A DNA stretch of 64,000 nucleotides, taken from NCBI GenBank assembly GCA_000310025.1, contig FN649726.1, positions 2,513,961 through 2,577,960 of the forward strand. Reading direction: 5' to 3'. The notes beneath the pieces were generated by a model, which saw only the letters and a list, made by a program, of their open reading frames with translations, had not been told where the DNA came from and made no database searches. Position 1 is the stretch's first letter. Every line of letters starts with the position of its first letter. The DNA comes from Ectocarpus siliculosus. Lineage: Eukaryota > Sar > Phaeophyceae > Ectocarpales > Ectocarpaceae. The translations under genes and the position numbers were made by a program. Below are positions 12,354-25,800 of the stretch, in pieces.

Positions 12354-15300
12354 TCACTCCTCATCACCAACAGCTGTGGCGATGCTCAACATTTCTTCAA
12401 CATGCACGAACTTTTCTCTCGGCTTGCCCTTCATCGCTCCTCGTGCTACCTCATCTCGATTTATTCTCTGGTAGCCGTCCCAATCCACTACCTGGACCTT
12501 TTTCTTGGTCCCACCCGATCCGCGAAGCCCAGGTGCACCATCTTGCCCCCCCATCAACATGTTTCTGAGACCCTGTCGGCTTTCGGCTTTATCACCCAAC
12601 GCCAGCTGCTTGCTGCTGCGAGTGGAGATAGGCAGGTCATACGTGGAGTGCGAAAGGGCATCGTAAGGGACGACAAATACCGTAGCAGCAGCATTAAAAC
12701 GTAATACTTCATTTTCATATTCGCAGAGGCACCTGCTTCAACTACGTTTGTGTCGACTACGGGAGAAGGGTTGTCAAAAGGGATGCGATCAGCAGTTTAC
12801 ACCTGGGGGTGATCTCGAAGTGCCTTGCAAATCGCCACCAGGACCGTTGAAACCATCCATGCATGACACACGTCGCATGTTTTCGGCCGTTTGCAACACA
12901 ACTTAAGCTCGCAATAGAGCAGAGCGAAAAGAATGGAGAATACCCAGCGCGACGTCCGAATTTTCCAACGATACAGTAGACAACGAACGGCCAGAAATTG
13001 CGCTTGTTTCTGACCTGACGTCCTCGACGATGGCAGCCACCACAGATCTAGCATCGGTTATATTGGTGCCGATGATTCCACTTGGCCCACGCCGAGCCCA
13101 GCCGCTGCAGTACATGCCAGGTACCCCCTGCACTCTCCCCCTGCACGCAATGACGACGACCAAGGGGTAGAGTTAACACATAAAAAGTGCAGAAGACTGC
13201 AACTCGATGATGGCGTACGTATGCGGCGGGGAATATAAATACAACTCCATTCAGTCATTTATCACACCAGAACAAGCTGGCTCACCGTTCGTTCGCGATG
13301 ATCGAATTTCGTTCGTCGTACGGCACGCCATGAACAGGAAGACAGCGGTAGCCGATAGAACCGAGCACCATCCCGCACTCAATGACCTCTTTGACGCCCG
13401 AGCCAATGGCCCGTTGTGCGCCCGTGGCTTCGTCGAGCTCTAACTGATTCCGTTCAACGCGGACTGCGCCAACCCTGCTTGGGATCGAAATGTCGCCATC
13501 CATCGAGCGATCAAGGCGGTAAGGAACTACCGTACGAAACACGCCGCTGTTTGACAATAAACGACGGAAACTCGGGACGAGATTCTGTCAAGCAGACCAT
13601 TTCAATGCTGCAATAACATAACAAAGTTCGGGTATACACATCGCACAAGACCCGAGAGAGAACAAGGATCTAACAGCAACAAGTTATGTCGCCCGCAACG
13701 ACGAAATTCCGGTCGGTTTCGTGTCAGAACCCACTAGTGAAAGTTTTGCCGTAGCCTGAAAGGCCTGTAGTGAGAACAAGACGTGCTTAACGCACGAATC
13801 GCATCATCACCCTGCGGGAGTGCCGCTGTCCAAATGGGCCCGCTAGCTCTCGCAAATCAAACTTTTGAGAAGCGCTTGTGCGAGTTTCATGTGCCAATAA
13901 TTCCCCGTTTGCCCGCACCTGTTGGGAATGCTGTTGTTCGGAAGTACGTCCGAGAGTCCAACCAGGAAGCGAAATTCGACGGCCTTCGCCTCCGCCGACA
14001 CGCTGTCAGATCCATCCGCCACCTTTGTTTATTGCGGGTGGTGACAGCACGTTACCAAATCATGAAACGGAGAACGGCAGGTTGGTGGGAGAGGTTTCTC
14101 ACAATGGACTCACAGTTTTGGTAGTCATAGAGGAGGGAAGCCCGGGTGAACTTTAACACATTTTTCTACTTTTCGTCATCGTAGAAGACGTCGCGCGAAA
14201 CGAGATGTTGTAAGAGCGCCGTGTACCACATGCTCCAGAAATGTTTTTCTTCGAACGGCGGTGGTGTCGGACCTGATGAAGCGTTATTTTCTGAGAAATT
14301 GCATAGATGACTTCAAATCCTAGTTTGGTGCCCTAACAGCACTTTTGCAGGTATGCAGTTTCGCTAACAAGCTGACTACGATGCGAACGGCCAGCGTAAA
14401 CCAACAGGGAGATTAGGCCCCGATTGGCGAGGGTCAAAACCAACCGACAGAGCACAGGTAAACAGAAGGGTATACCCCCACGAGCTAGCAAACTGGTGCT
14501 GCGTGGACGCATGGCTGTTTCCGCACCTTCGTGAGCAATGCATCTATCCTATTCTTTGGCCGTGCTGTCTTGAGCTCGTCTAGGCTTGCTGGAGTTCGGC
14601 TCAGCTCGAGCTCCTCTTGCCTCACTAGACAGGCTACTCCGTCTAGCTTCGTAAGCTCACGAAGCTCCTGGAAGGGACGAAAACAACACAGGAAGCGTCA
14701 TCGCCTGCACCGCTGACAAACGTGGTTCACATCACGATCAATGTAAACGTAAACACAGGACACAAATCACCTTGAAAGCTATTCATAGTTTTAAGGCTAA
14801 AGGCCACCAAATACTTTTCACACGTTAATGAGGAAGTTGTCTGAGTGAAACTTATGTCGCACATTGTAGCATCTTAAACTCGAAGACACACCTTCATCGT
14901 GAAGGATGCCTGTACATGCCCCCGACGTCCGAGGATCACCACTCGTCGGAGGCCAGCACCGGCGGAGGACAAAACGTCCAGCGCGTGATCGCAAATGTCC
15001 GAACCTTTCAGAGCGTTCGCTCCTGTTGATATGCGTATCACAAACGGATTGAACCGGAACGCCGGTGCCAGTGGAAAGGGTGATGCTGGTGAGGCCAACA
15101 CATTCGTGTAACCACGAACTGTGTTTGAACCCGAGGAGATTGCGTGCATGGTTTGACCTTGAAACCTCTCGACGCAAGGATTGACTTCAAACCAGGCAAG
15201 AGTGATTTCCTCGGCGCATGCACAATCTCTTGGTCGGTGCACCGCGCGAAAGAGATCACCAACCTGCAGAAAATCTTCAATATCCGCATCGTGAAATATT

Positions 15301-18300
15301 ACTTACCCTTCGCAAGAATCCGCGCACAGTCTAGCGCTACGTTGCCGACACCAACCACCGCCACCGTGTCGGATGACGCCAAGGCTTTCGCAAACTCCTC
15401 CGACATATGGGCAAAGTCAGGGTGTCCGTTGTACCTGTCATGGCATAAACACGTCGTCGTCCGTACCGATCACGTCAAGTCGGTGGTCACAAGATAAGGC
15501 TTCCCGTCACACAGTTTGTGTGCCATCAAGTCCATGACGAGAACGGGGTTGTCTAAACGAGGGAACCAATCCCGTCGTCGTCGCACATCACCAACACGGG
15601 CGAACAAGACTATGTATATAGTAAATGTGGGCAGCGTCGTGTTCGCTCAACAACTCTTTAATACCAACAAAGACTTTTCAGTGGACGCCCGTGCCAGGAT
15701 CCCGGTCTGAGGAATAATCTCAAAATCTCAGTGCTTACTGGTTTCATCAGGCCCGCTTGGAAGGGTATGATATACCGCAGCGAGCATTTCGGCCGCAATC
15801 GGGCCGCAAACCCAACGTTTTGAAATTTGTTGAAATAATAGCTGCTGGCACCAATATCCTCAATGGTAGGTCGACGGCGGCGGTACCTACCCTGCTGGCT
15901 TGGATGAATCAACGGCGAGCATTCCTGGACGTTCGGGGGTGCTGTACTTACCACGACACGAAAGCACGTGCGGCAAACACCCCCTCGAGATCAGCCCCCG
16001 GGACGGTTAGCTCCCTGTCTCCTGCAGCCCCGTAAGCCAGCACAACTACGTCGTACAGCTCGGACAGTTGTGCAGCTGACACATCCTTCCCGAAGCACAC
16101 GTTGCCGAAAAAACTGACCCTGGCATCTGAGGCAACCTAAAGGCAAAATGACGGCAGTTGAAGCGTCGGGCACAAACGAGGGTTGTTTTCCCTTCATTTG
16201 GTGTAAATCGGCAACTCCTTGTCTGGTGTGTCGGCACTACAGGTACGCCCAACAGTTGATACGCGTCGAGAGCCAAGCGAATGGGTGGGAGCTGTGCTGC
16301 TACCCGGTGCTCGTGTGGTACGTACATAATGTGCCCACACTGCCGTTCGAAGCCAATACATGCTCTGCTCAAGCTCGCGAAATTTGCAGGCTCTTGGCAC
16401 TCACCTGGTCGAAGTCGTTTTGCACGGCCTTTACCTCCGGGTGATCAGGGGCTACCCCAAACCTCACCAAGCCGTACGGAGTGGGCAGCCGGTCGACTAT
16501 GTCAATGACGACTTCGCACCCCAGCTCCGCCTCTTCCTATTGGCACAAAAATGCACGCACATGCATCGTGAGGGTACAAGTGTTAAAAACGCTGATGCGC
16601 ACCCCGGTGGTCCCGTTCCTGCTGTAGACTTTGCAGCACATCATACGTTGCGGGTTCGAATATCCGGAAAAAAACACTCCCAATTCGGAGTAAAGGCGCA
16701 TGGTCGCGAGGGAAGGGACTATTGAATCCTTTTCACGTTACAAGTTGAAGGCAACTACAGTATCGCAGGAGAAGAGGAGGAGAATTCAATCATTCCTCCT
16801 GTGTGTGACCCGGCTGGTGCGCAAACATAAACGGAGAGGCCAAGACTGGACCCAGAATGTAAGAAAAGAAACATGCAGACGAGCGTATCTACAATAGCCG
16901 CGACTACGACTCGGGTTCTGCGTGACCTCATATCACCCTTTCACGCTCATTCCGCCAGCCATTTAGTCTAACATCGCTGGGTGCACTTTGCTGTTCTTAT
17001 GTCTGAGAGAACTTGCAGGAAAGGAACACCGAGGTGGCAGCAGAGCAGTACGGATTGTATGCACATCATTACGATAACAAGTATATCATTTGTCTTTGCG
17101 CCAACTTTTCAGCATTCTCAAAGCGCCACATTTCCAGCGGAGGCCTGAGAGGGCACCATTCCGTTTTCTTGGGCGATCTGCGGCCACGATTCCGCTCGCC
17201 ATTTCCCCGAACAATTTAACTTCGATTTAGAGTTGATTCTTTTGCTTTGTCGTTCCTTTTTCTCAATCACACACACTTACGCTCGCTCCTCGCTCCACAG
17301 CCCACAGTGGTGTACTAGGTCTCTGTCTGTTTATTGTCTGTCTGTCTACCGGACTCTTTTTCAGATAGACTGGATGCTTCCGCTTCCTTTCCGATCACAC
17401 ATACATGTGGCTGGAACTCACGCACTCCTTTGCGGCTCTTCCCGTTACACCAGGCAGGTTTATTACTCTGTCGCTTCGCTCTCTGTCTGGATCTCACGCA
17501 CTCCTTTCTTTGCATATCACACGAGATCTCTGCTGTCTCCCCGTATCTCACACCCTGCATCATCAAGTAAGTACTGCTGCGGGCCCGTCAGGGATTTCTG
17601 CAAGGTTCTCCGCCTGCGTTCTCCGATTCTCCGTTTTCCCTACCTCAGCAACTTGCGCAGCTATCTCGCTCTCTTCCTCGCACACGCGCTCGCACAGCCG
17701 CGTAGCCGCGTACTTCACACGAAGTCTCTCTCGCTCTGTAGATTGTCTCTGTCTCCCTCGCTATCTGTATGTCTGTTTGCCTGTCTGTCTCTTTCTCTCT
17801 CTCTCTGTCTCCCTTACTCTCTCTCTCTCTCTCGGTCCCTCTCATCAGCTTACACATCCCCACACAGAAATCCGATTATTCTAAGTAGAGGCCACAATAT
17901 TTTTGATGATTACACTCAGCTGTACAATATAACACGCTGTGCCTTCTAGAGCAGTACACAGTAGTAGTTCTCGCTTTGTCTCTCTCTGGTATCGGTCTCT
18001 CTCGCTCTCCTTATTATTGCTCTCTCTCTTCCCCCCCCTCTCTCTCTGTCTATCGCTCTCTACAATCCCTCCGATTCTTTCCGGGGATCTTTCCCATTCG
18101 CTCCTCCTGTTGCCACAGCTTTTCGGTGTTCTCTCTCCTTTCTTCGTGCCGCCCCGCGTAGACACCCTTCGTATTCCGTTGGGGTGTATACACGATGACA
18201 CGCTGTTGTTCTTTCCAACAGAACAATAAAGAACAGCATCGTGCTTTCTCAATAATGCATGCGTGTTCCAATACATGCGTGGCTGCCTATAAACTTTGTT

Positions 18301-19741
18301 GTCGTGTGGTTGTTGTGTGCAATTCTTCTCACTTTGGGTCCATCCAATATCTCCGAGCAGAGGTTCTTCCAAACAAACGCAGGCACGTATTCACTCTATT
18401 CGTATATATTCCGTTCCGTCTCTTTGAGATAGACTGGTTAGATGGTCCGGTCCTTCCGGCTTTCTTTCCGATCACACGACGTCTGTCGCTCTGTCCTCCG
18501 CTGCACACATTTATTTGCGGCTCTCACACGAGGCACTTAGGTCTGACCCTCTGTCGCTTCCCTCTCTGTCTGTCTGTATCTGCGCTGAGAGGGCTCCATT
18601 TCTGGTCTTCTCGGTCTCTCTCACAGCGCTCCATTTCCTTGTTTCATCTGTTCCTCGCTGTTGTTTTCTTTCGTTGTGTTGTTTTCTTTCGTTCACCGTT
18701 TCTCTCTCATCATTGCGTTTGGCTCGTTCATCACACCCGGCTCGGTCGCACGGAACCTTTCTCCCTTTCACACACACACGTCACATTACTTCGTGCCGCC
18801 AGTTCAGTCTCTCTCCCTCTCACATGTCCCACACCACAGCAGTATGTAGAGTTTTTTAACTTCCAGATTCATTTTTCCCGTTTTCATTTTTGAAAAGTTG
18901 TTCATTCCGTTTTCCCGCTATTATTTCTCGCTCGCTCGAGGAACGAACCGTTTTTAGGCGCTTTCCTCTGCTCCCCATCCACCACAACAAATACATCTCA
19001 TCGTTTAACTTCGCCTCTCACAGGGCTTTAGGCCAGTCTCTGTCTCTTTCGGACAGTCAGCAGTCTGCTCTCTGACACGTCGGACTTTCACATGTTTCAA
19101 AATACACGCGTTCGTCTCTCTGGGATCTCGCATGTACGCGCCGAACATGCAAGAATTTAATCTCTCTCCGGTATCTCTTCAGGGTCGGCTTCGTTTATCT
19201 CCGTTTCTCGGATGCATGCAAACAACTCTAAGCATATTCACGGGAACGTACTTCACGGGAATCTCACAGCCACGGCATGCCACAAACGAAGGCCCCATTC
19301 AACAAACGCCGACTAACATCGTGCATCAAACACCAAGTAACATTCGTCTTGCGGTACGATTGTCTCAGCGTGGCTGCGTAAGCCGCCAAAAAGCCTTGTA
19401 CATGTACCGATCTAGAGAGGGCCACAACGTTAGCTGCCATTGCCAATCTACGCTACTCTCTGTTGTGGGCATGTTGCATAGGAGCGGTCGGCACCGTGTG
19501 GCGCACTCACCTTGAGCAAGTACTTGGTGACGTAAAACCCAGCAGGCCCAGAGCCGACCACACACACACGAAGAGGGCGCCCAGCAGAGACATCGGTTGC
19601 CGTTGGTCGCTGTATTGCTGTTCCTGCTGTCCTTGCTGACACGCAGGTAGGGAGGGGGGGCGTGTGCTTCAGACCTTGCGCTGCACTTTTGTATGATACA
19701 GCGCGCAGGCCCAAGCGCGCAGAGCTTCGAACCCATCTCAT
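12354..19741 (-). CDS. FDXR: NADPH:adrenodoxin (ferredoxin) oxidoreductase, mitochondrial, 542 aa
   Basis: Ten minus-strand exons in phase: 19741-19511, 16536-16405, 16136-15952, 15434-15307, 15022-14892, 14667-14527, 14022-13919, 13474-13286, 13140-13015 and 12615-12354. The first ~55 residues are rich in Arg, Ser and Ala with few acidic residues, like a mitochondrial presequence. The FAD-binding [12 protein letters not shown] follows, then [16 protein letters not shown], the NADP-binding [32 protein letters not shown], and the family-typical end [16 protein letters not shown]. The enzyme passes electrons from NADPH to mitochondrial ferredoxin for Fe-S cluster and haem A synthesis. The model is slightly longer than the roughly 490 aa of animal FDXR, owing to the presequence and short inserts. 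Intron 1 is unusually long (2974 bp). The gene is head-to-head with ENO4, 303 bp between start codons. Confidence 0.92.
17200..19130. repeat. Degenerate pyrimidine-rich repeat tract inside FDXR intron 1
   Basis: About 1.9 kb is dominated on the + strand by CT/TCTG-type simple sequence (purine-rich in the FDXR transcript). It also carries diverged copies of longer units. The string AGATAGACTGG followed within about 60 bp by TTCCGATCACAC occurs near 17365-17400 and again near 18427-18475, roughly 1.05 kb apart. Variants of TTTGCGGCTCT and CTCTGTCGCTTC also recur. Apparent long + frames here are products of the low complexity. Confidence 0.6.
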
Positions 19742-20044
19742 CCCCCCTGCTTGATAGGGTAGGAAAAGCACGCGAAGCTGCGCAGTGTCCGAGGGACTGC
19801 TGTGTCTGGCTGTGCTGGTGTGCGGGTGCGGCATAACCAACTGCGGAGCAATTACAGCAGTGCGTGGGGGGCCGTGGTATCAGGGGCAAATCCGCGGAGT
19901 CCCTCGATCTTTGCGATCTTTCCTGTTTCCCAATTTTGGATATATAGGATCTGGCGATCTCGCGCGTGCGTTCTCTCATCATCCCTCTCCTAGGCGAAGG
20001 GCGAACAGGTGATAATTGTGCAACAAGTAGTCCACAACGTCCCA
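19742..20044. promoter_or_regulatory. Compact divergent promoter region FDXR/ENO4
   Basis: About 300 bp separate two divergent start codons, so the transcription starts of both genes must lie in or near this stretch. No specific element is identified. The inference rests only on gene geometry. Confidence 0.4.
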
Positions 20045-22315
20045 ATGGCTGACGACCAAGAAGAAAGGAGGGAAATCGAGGCGTACCTGCAACAGCATCA
20101 CTTGCAAACCTTCATCGGAGACGCGGTCAACGAGGTTGTGAAAGAACGGCCAAAAGACCCACTCTCTAAGCTCGGCGATGCGCTGCGAGCGTGCTCTGAT
20201 GCTTCGAGACAGATTCAAAAAGTACATGGGCGGCAGATTCTTAACGGCGAGGCGCTTCCCGCCTTAGAAGTGGAGATTCGTACGGGTCAGGTAAGGCGTC
20301 ACGTCCGACATTTTGCACGCGGAGCTGCTGTATAGTTAGCCTTGTCGGCGAAGCGAGTTCCACTCATGGTGATATCAAATTACTGCACCGTTTTCGGGTA
20401 TTGTAGGTGTTTCGATCACATACCCTACTGAACAGCATATCGTGTGGTGTACTCTGTTCACCTTGTTTACCTCGGGCAGATGCTCGATTGTAATCTCTAT
20501 CTACAAGTATGGTACAATAATTTGTCCATCTTTTTGGTGCAATTCCTTCGCCACCTACTCCTGTACCCCACCCAATTGCGCGTGGTGCCTGTCAGGGCCC
20601 TGTGTTTGCTGCGGTAAGTTCTGGTCCCTACGATGACAACGAAGAAGTCTTCGAAGGAAGGGGGCTGCTTCAGGCTGTGGAACACACTGATCAGATCCTT
20701 GCCGAGATTCTCCTGGGCAAAGACCCTACACAGCAGACCAAGATAGACAAGTCGCTCACTCAAGAGTCCACCTTGCCCGCGAACGTCGTCTCGGCAGCAT
20801 CAATAGCATGTTGCAAGGCCGGTGCGAAGCAGAATCTCGTGGCTGTATTCGATCACATCGGTACCATGTGCGACAACTCTGATGGGAGGATTCCTGTAAC
20901 GGCTTTCAGTACCATAAACGGAGGTCAATCGGCGGCGTCATCGTTGTGGGTTCAGGTGAGGACACGAGCTGTACGGATGGTGGAAACGCCTCTATTGTCG
21001 ATTTAAAATATTATTGTGCTACACGCTCAGAACCGATCTACGAAAACCGACTGCTGAAACACCAGAATGATAAGTTCTATTCGAAACGTGCGTCATGTTT
21101 CGGGTTGATGGTTGCTCTGTCGTTGAGGTTGGCATACCGAATCACATGCCCGTCCGCGAAGCTGGTATCGTAATAGAAACGATCAAACATGACAAGTAAG
21201 CTTAATGGGTGGCGTGTCATGAGATGCTAGCCCATGTTTTTACATCTTTGGTAGCTTGTATTGTCTCAAATCAGCTCCCCGAAGCTCGAATTTTTCTACA
21301 AGCAACAGTATACAAACTCTTGGAACTGCTATCCTTCATTGTTGCTTTACAGGATATTTTCATTGTGCCCACTGGTGATTTGGTATCTCTTTCCGACCGG
21401 CTAGCTGCCGCGAGTGCGGTGCATCGAACTTTGGAGGATACCGCCCGAAATGCAGGCCAAGAAGTCCTGCAGCGGGGTCCCCGAGGGGGGTTCTGCAACG
21501 GTGCTGGCACTTTTGAGCACCTGATGGATTGCTTGATGACATCACTTGACACAGTCGGGCACCTGGGGAGGGTGGAGTTCGTGGTAGACGTGCATGCGTC
21601 AAGGCTTGTTCCATCGTCAGAAGAGAGCGAGGTGACCGAGAAAGACGAAGAACGTACAACAGAGTACGACTTGACGACGTTCTCGTCTGATACTACGGCA
21701 CTCGAACTAACCTCCGCACAAACCCTCCTCGATACCTATTTAGAGTGGCTAGAAAAGTATCCCATCACCGCGTTCGTCGAACCCTTTGCTGATACAGACG
21801 TTGCGATGTCAAAGGAACTCTTAATTCGGGGAAACCAAGTTTTGCAGGCTAAGGCCGGTGCCAGTAGAGACCCAGGTGACTCTACCGCAGCGGCATCGAC
21901 GGGCGAAACACAAGCCGAAAATCCGGGTCCCACCGAAAACGTCGAGATTGGGGGCGACGACAGTTGCCTGCTTAGAGTTATCGCGGACGAAAGCGTTTCC
22001 AAGCCCTCCCAGCTGCTGTTTGTGAATGAACAACGGGGCGCCAACGCAGTCGTGATCAACACGTCCAAATTCTCTACCCTATCAGAGATTATTACGCTCA
22101 CGACAAGGGCGAGAGACCTGGGCTGGGCCATCATGGTCGCCGCCGTAGACGAACATGAGCTGGAAGGCGACTTTTTTGCTGAACTTGGGGTTGGAATGAG
22201 AGCTGAACAGATTTTGCTTGGAGGGTTACGGTCAGCCAGCACCATTGCGGCGTGCACACGGTTGATGAGAGTAGAGGACGAAGGCGTTCCACACGTAGGC
22301 GTTGGGAATGAGTAG
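20045..22315 (+). CDS. ENO4: Enolase 4-type enolase-like protein with N-terminal docking domain, 522 aa
   Basis: Three exons (20045-20290, 20596-20955, 21353-22315) join in phase 0. Residues ~8-45 (YLQQHHLQTFIGDAVNEVVK, then ERPKDPL) resemble the RII-like dimerisation/docking helix pair found at the N-terminus of ENO4. Enolase-type N and barrel domains follow (VHGRQILNGEALPALEVEI, INGG, VVDVHAS, FVEPF, VIADES, GMRAEQILLGGLR). An acidic, Ala/Gly-rich insertion of about 45 residues (around 21840-21950) interrupts the barrel. Metal-ligand acids appear kept, but every catalytic residue of classical enolase looks substituted (see findings). In mammals ENO4 acts in the sperm flagellum, so a flagellar scaffold role is the plausible inference here. 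Confidence 0.85.
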
Positions 22316-22851
22316 CGACTGGTACGTTTTCAAAGCGTCAGACACTACGTGGTATGGCTGTCTCTAGCTGGCCTATGAAATACGATAAGCACTTCTAGAC
22401 TTCGCTTGCGGAAAGTTTCATGAGCAATGTGCCCCCCCATATCTCCTCCCCTGACCTCCACTGCTGCAATGCCTATGCCGCACCCAAAGTTAGCGACTCC
22501 CTGCCTGCGCACCTAGAGGTAGCGAATCCCTGCCGCTAGGTGTAACACTGCTGCACGTAGATCTGCTGGACTGCTGCACGTAGGTCTAAGCGTCTGATAC
22601 GTTCTTCACGCGCGGCGCACCTTCGTACCAGAAAGGACGAGCCAACCTCGAACACCGTTGGAGTGCCACATCACAAGCACGCACGACGTCCGCTCACACA
22701 AACAACAACGCACGGTCGCGTTGAATCCAGACACATGCGTAACCGAATACAACGGGAGGTCAAGCCCTAACCTCTACTGTACAATGGGCGTAACTAAGAG
22801 GAAAGAAGATATGAGCGTAACTAAGAGGAAAGACAAGATGTTGCTCTAGGT
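22316..22851. other. Convergent intergenic region with short tandem repeats
   Basis: This is a gene-free stretch between convergent ends. It holds two small imperfect tandem repeats: a CTGCTGCACGTAG motif repeated near 22550-22585, and a GCGTAACTAAGAGGAAAG motif repeated at about 22789 and 22813. No coding exon is seen. Confidence 0.5.
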
Positions 22852-25800
22852 TCACTCAGTCGAGAATAACTTCTTCGCTCTCTTCTTTGGCCTCGACGAC
22901 CCTTCGCCCGATACCTCCCCTTCGGAGCCGATGGATGGCGTGACGACACCATAGATAGCCTTGGTGGGCGACACCATGAGTGCACTTGTGATGCCTACGT
23001 CGAGCTCATCCTCTTGCTCCCTGATGGGGGTTGTCGTGGAGATTTCCGTGTGCCTTCCCACAGAGGAGTTGCGGGGCTGGCGGGTGGAGTCACGCACGGG
23101 GTGCTCCTTCGGCCTGATATTTACAGCATGGGTACGCGTTGGGAAGTGTCGTGATCGAAGCAGAGCATGCTACATCGGAAGAACAGCAGTGTTGAGGTTT
23201 ACCCAATGAAGTTGGGCACTTTACTGGACTACCATGTGCAAAGAGGGAATCGTCAAAGAGATGTGACCCTTTTCAAAGGCCATCTCCACATTTGTTTCTG
23301 GGACCTTTTTCACGTTTGCTAGACATGAAGGCCTCTGTAAGGGGTATCCAGAGCCCGACCGGCAGGCGGCGAGTCGAATCACTTCTTCACAATCTTCTGA
23401 GCATGTTGTTAGATACACATCTACTCCACGTCCGCGACGTCACTACCGTAGAACTTCCACAAGTGGGGAGTCTGCTTGTTGGCCCCCCCACCATTTGTAG
23501 GTGAGAGGCGAATTCGAACCCGTGCCACCAATGTGAAAAGAGGGAGTCGTCCCCGACGGACGTTTGGGAGGTACGACACGTTCTAAAGGTCATCTCCGCA
23601 ACCAACCAAGACCGTTCTTGAATTTACTGGTCATTCGGAGCTCTACACGGTTTTACTGTACTGGTGCCGATCTACGGACGGGCTTTCGGAGTAGACTACG
23701 CCAGTTCTTCTTGCCAACAGTGGCGTGCGAGAACTCAGCTGTAGTTCTGATTCTTATATTTGCCGGATAGAGGTCAGAACGAATTTTGATGTGAAGGCAA
23801 ACTACAAACTAAAACAATACCAACAACCTAACCGAGAATCCTAATACGCTCATCCACAATGTATCACCTGACAGCCTTCTTGTTGCTGGCACCAGGGATT
23901 TGTTTCTGAACTGGCGTCTTGAAGACGGGAAATTTCCTACCCAGCTGCGTCCCACGAGGAGTCGTCGGGACATGTACGCCGTCAGCACCACTGTTGCCTC
24001 CAGATGCTTCACTAATGTTCATCTTGTGCAGGGGGCGCCTCGAGAAAGAAGGGGATGGCGTGAAAGAGGACGTACCCGAAGAGCGCTGACCCCTTCCTGC
24101 GCACTGAGGAGTCTCTGGGTTGTAGACGACGATTTCGCCAGTTTTTGCCTCTGTGGTGGGCTTCTCGCTACCAGCGAGCTCCACCCGCAACCGGTTCATC
24201 TCCTTTTGATGCCGAATCTCTGCCAACAGAAGTTGTCCATCAAGGTCTGCCTGGAAGTCGCTTTCGAGGGTGTCTCTCAAGGCTACCTCCCGGCTCTCGA
24301 ACTCCATCTGAGGGCATTTCATTCGAGGTCGGGGGCAGATATACACCCTGCAATATTCGAAAATGGGTCGTGAAAATGGGTCGCCAACGGCCAACCTACT
24401 TAGAGTAGGATAGATATCACAACATGCGCAAATCGTCTCTCTACGACAAAGACACATGCCAATGTTTCAACGACGAGAGGTCAGGTTGATCGGTTCCGAG
24501 CTCATGTCTCGCATGGTACCTGTCCCCTCAAGCATGCTCTCGGGTAGATTCCTCAGGGTTGCGGCATGTAAACGGGCGGAGACATCTACCAAGAGGTCAA
24601 ACATGGACAGCAAGACCAGCACCTTCACATCTGAGTAAATGGCGGCCCTGAGCGAGGCTATCTCGTCCCTCCGCTCCTCCTGAAGCTGCTCGACAACCGC
24701 TCTAGCAATCACCGAAACCTGGTTGAAGGCAAGTTAGTACCATTAACGACCTTCCTGTGGCACGAGAAGCATCCACCGACTCAACTCCCTACCAGGCTTC
24801 TTACGGACATCGACATATCATTCATAGAGCCTTATCCTCACGAAAAATTGATCCGCCACGGGTGCCACGTGACTGCGGGTTCTCTGGCACCCCATTCTTG
24901 CGATTGAGGGGCATCTAAACACATTTCCGCAAACACAGTGCATCAAGACCACGATTTTCGACAACACAGGAGTGCAGTTTCGATGCCGACACCGACAGTA
25001 GCTCAAACATCATACAATACCTGGCGGTCTTCCTCCCCACCAGATCGCACGAGTTGATCAATGGTCTTCTTCTGGCGAGCCCAATCCTTCCGAAGATCTA
25101 CGATTTTTTCAAGCGGGGGAGATGTCTCAACGGTTCCGTTGCACCTATCGCCCGCTACAGCAGTACATTTGTAGCATTCGGTTCCTCGTCATTCAAGAAG
25201 TAACTGCGCATGTGATTTTACGTGGCAAACACGACATCCATACCGAGATTCACACAGGGGGCAGAGACTAGACTGGAGAATGTAGAGAACCACGGGACGA
25301 GGATATACAGGCCCTGCACAAGGCCGCAGGTCCGTATCTCATGTTGAGAATGGTAGAGTTTTCATCTCTTACCAGTGGCTGCTTTGGAGTCCTCGCCGTC
25401 ACACTCATCAGATACCATCGTCGCGTAGTCTCGGCAACGTTCCTGGTAGAGGTCACTGATCTTCTGCATTTCCTGGTCAACCTCTGCCCTCATCATGCCT
25501 TGCTGTCGTTCGAGCACCTGTTTCACCTCATTGACGCCTTCCAACTCTCTCTTGGCCGCCTTTCGTTGGGTGTGAATGAAAACGTAATACCGTATCAAAT
25601 AACGAATCTCATCAACGGTGCAGTGTTTTTTTCATGCCGAGGAGCACGCGGGAGCGTGCAACATGTGCCATTCAGTTTTAACGTACTTGCTTCATGGCTG
25701 CGTCGTAGATCAGGACGCGCTCGCGCTTGTGGATCTTGACTGTGGTCTCCAAAGCTTTGTTCTTCTCGGCTTGGTCGCGCATCTTCTCAGCAGTTTGCTC

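Noticed and set aside
17233-17949. A 238-codon + frame and neighbouring Ser/Leu/Phe-rich frames
   Set aside because: They are produced by CT-rich low-complexity sequence inside FDXR intron 1, with no domain and many overlapping alternative frames.
23500-23525. A B-box-like GGTTCGAATTC on the minus strand suggesting a tRNA
   Set aside because: There is no A box at tRNA spacing and no cloverleaf around it.
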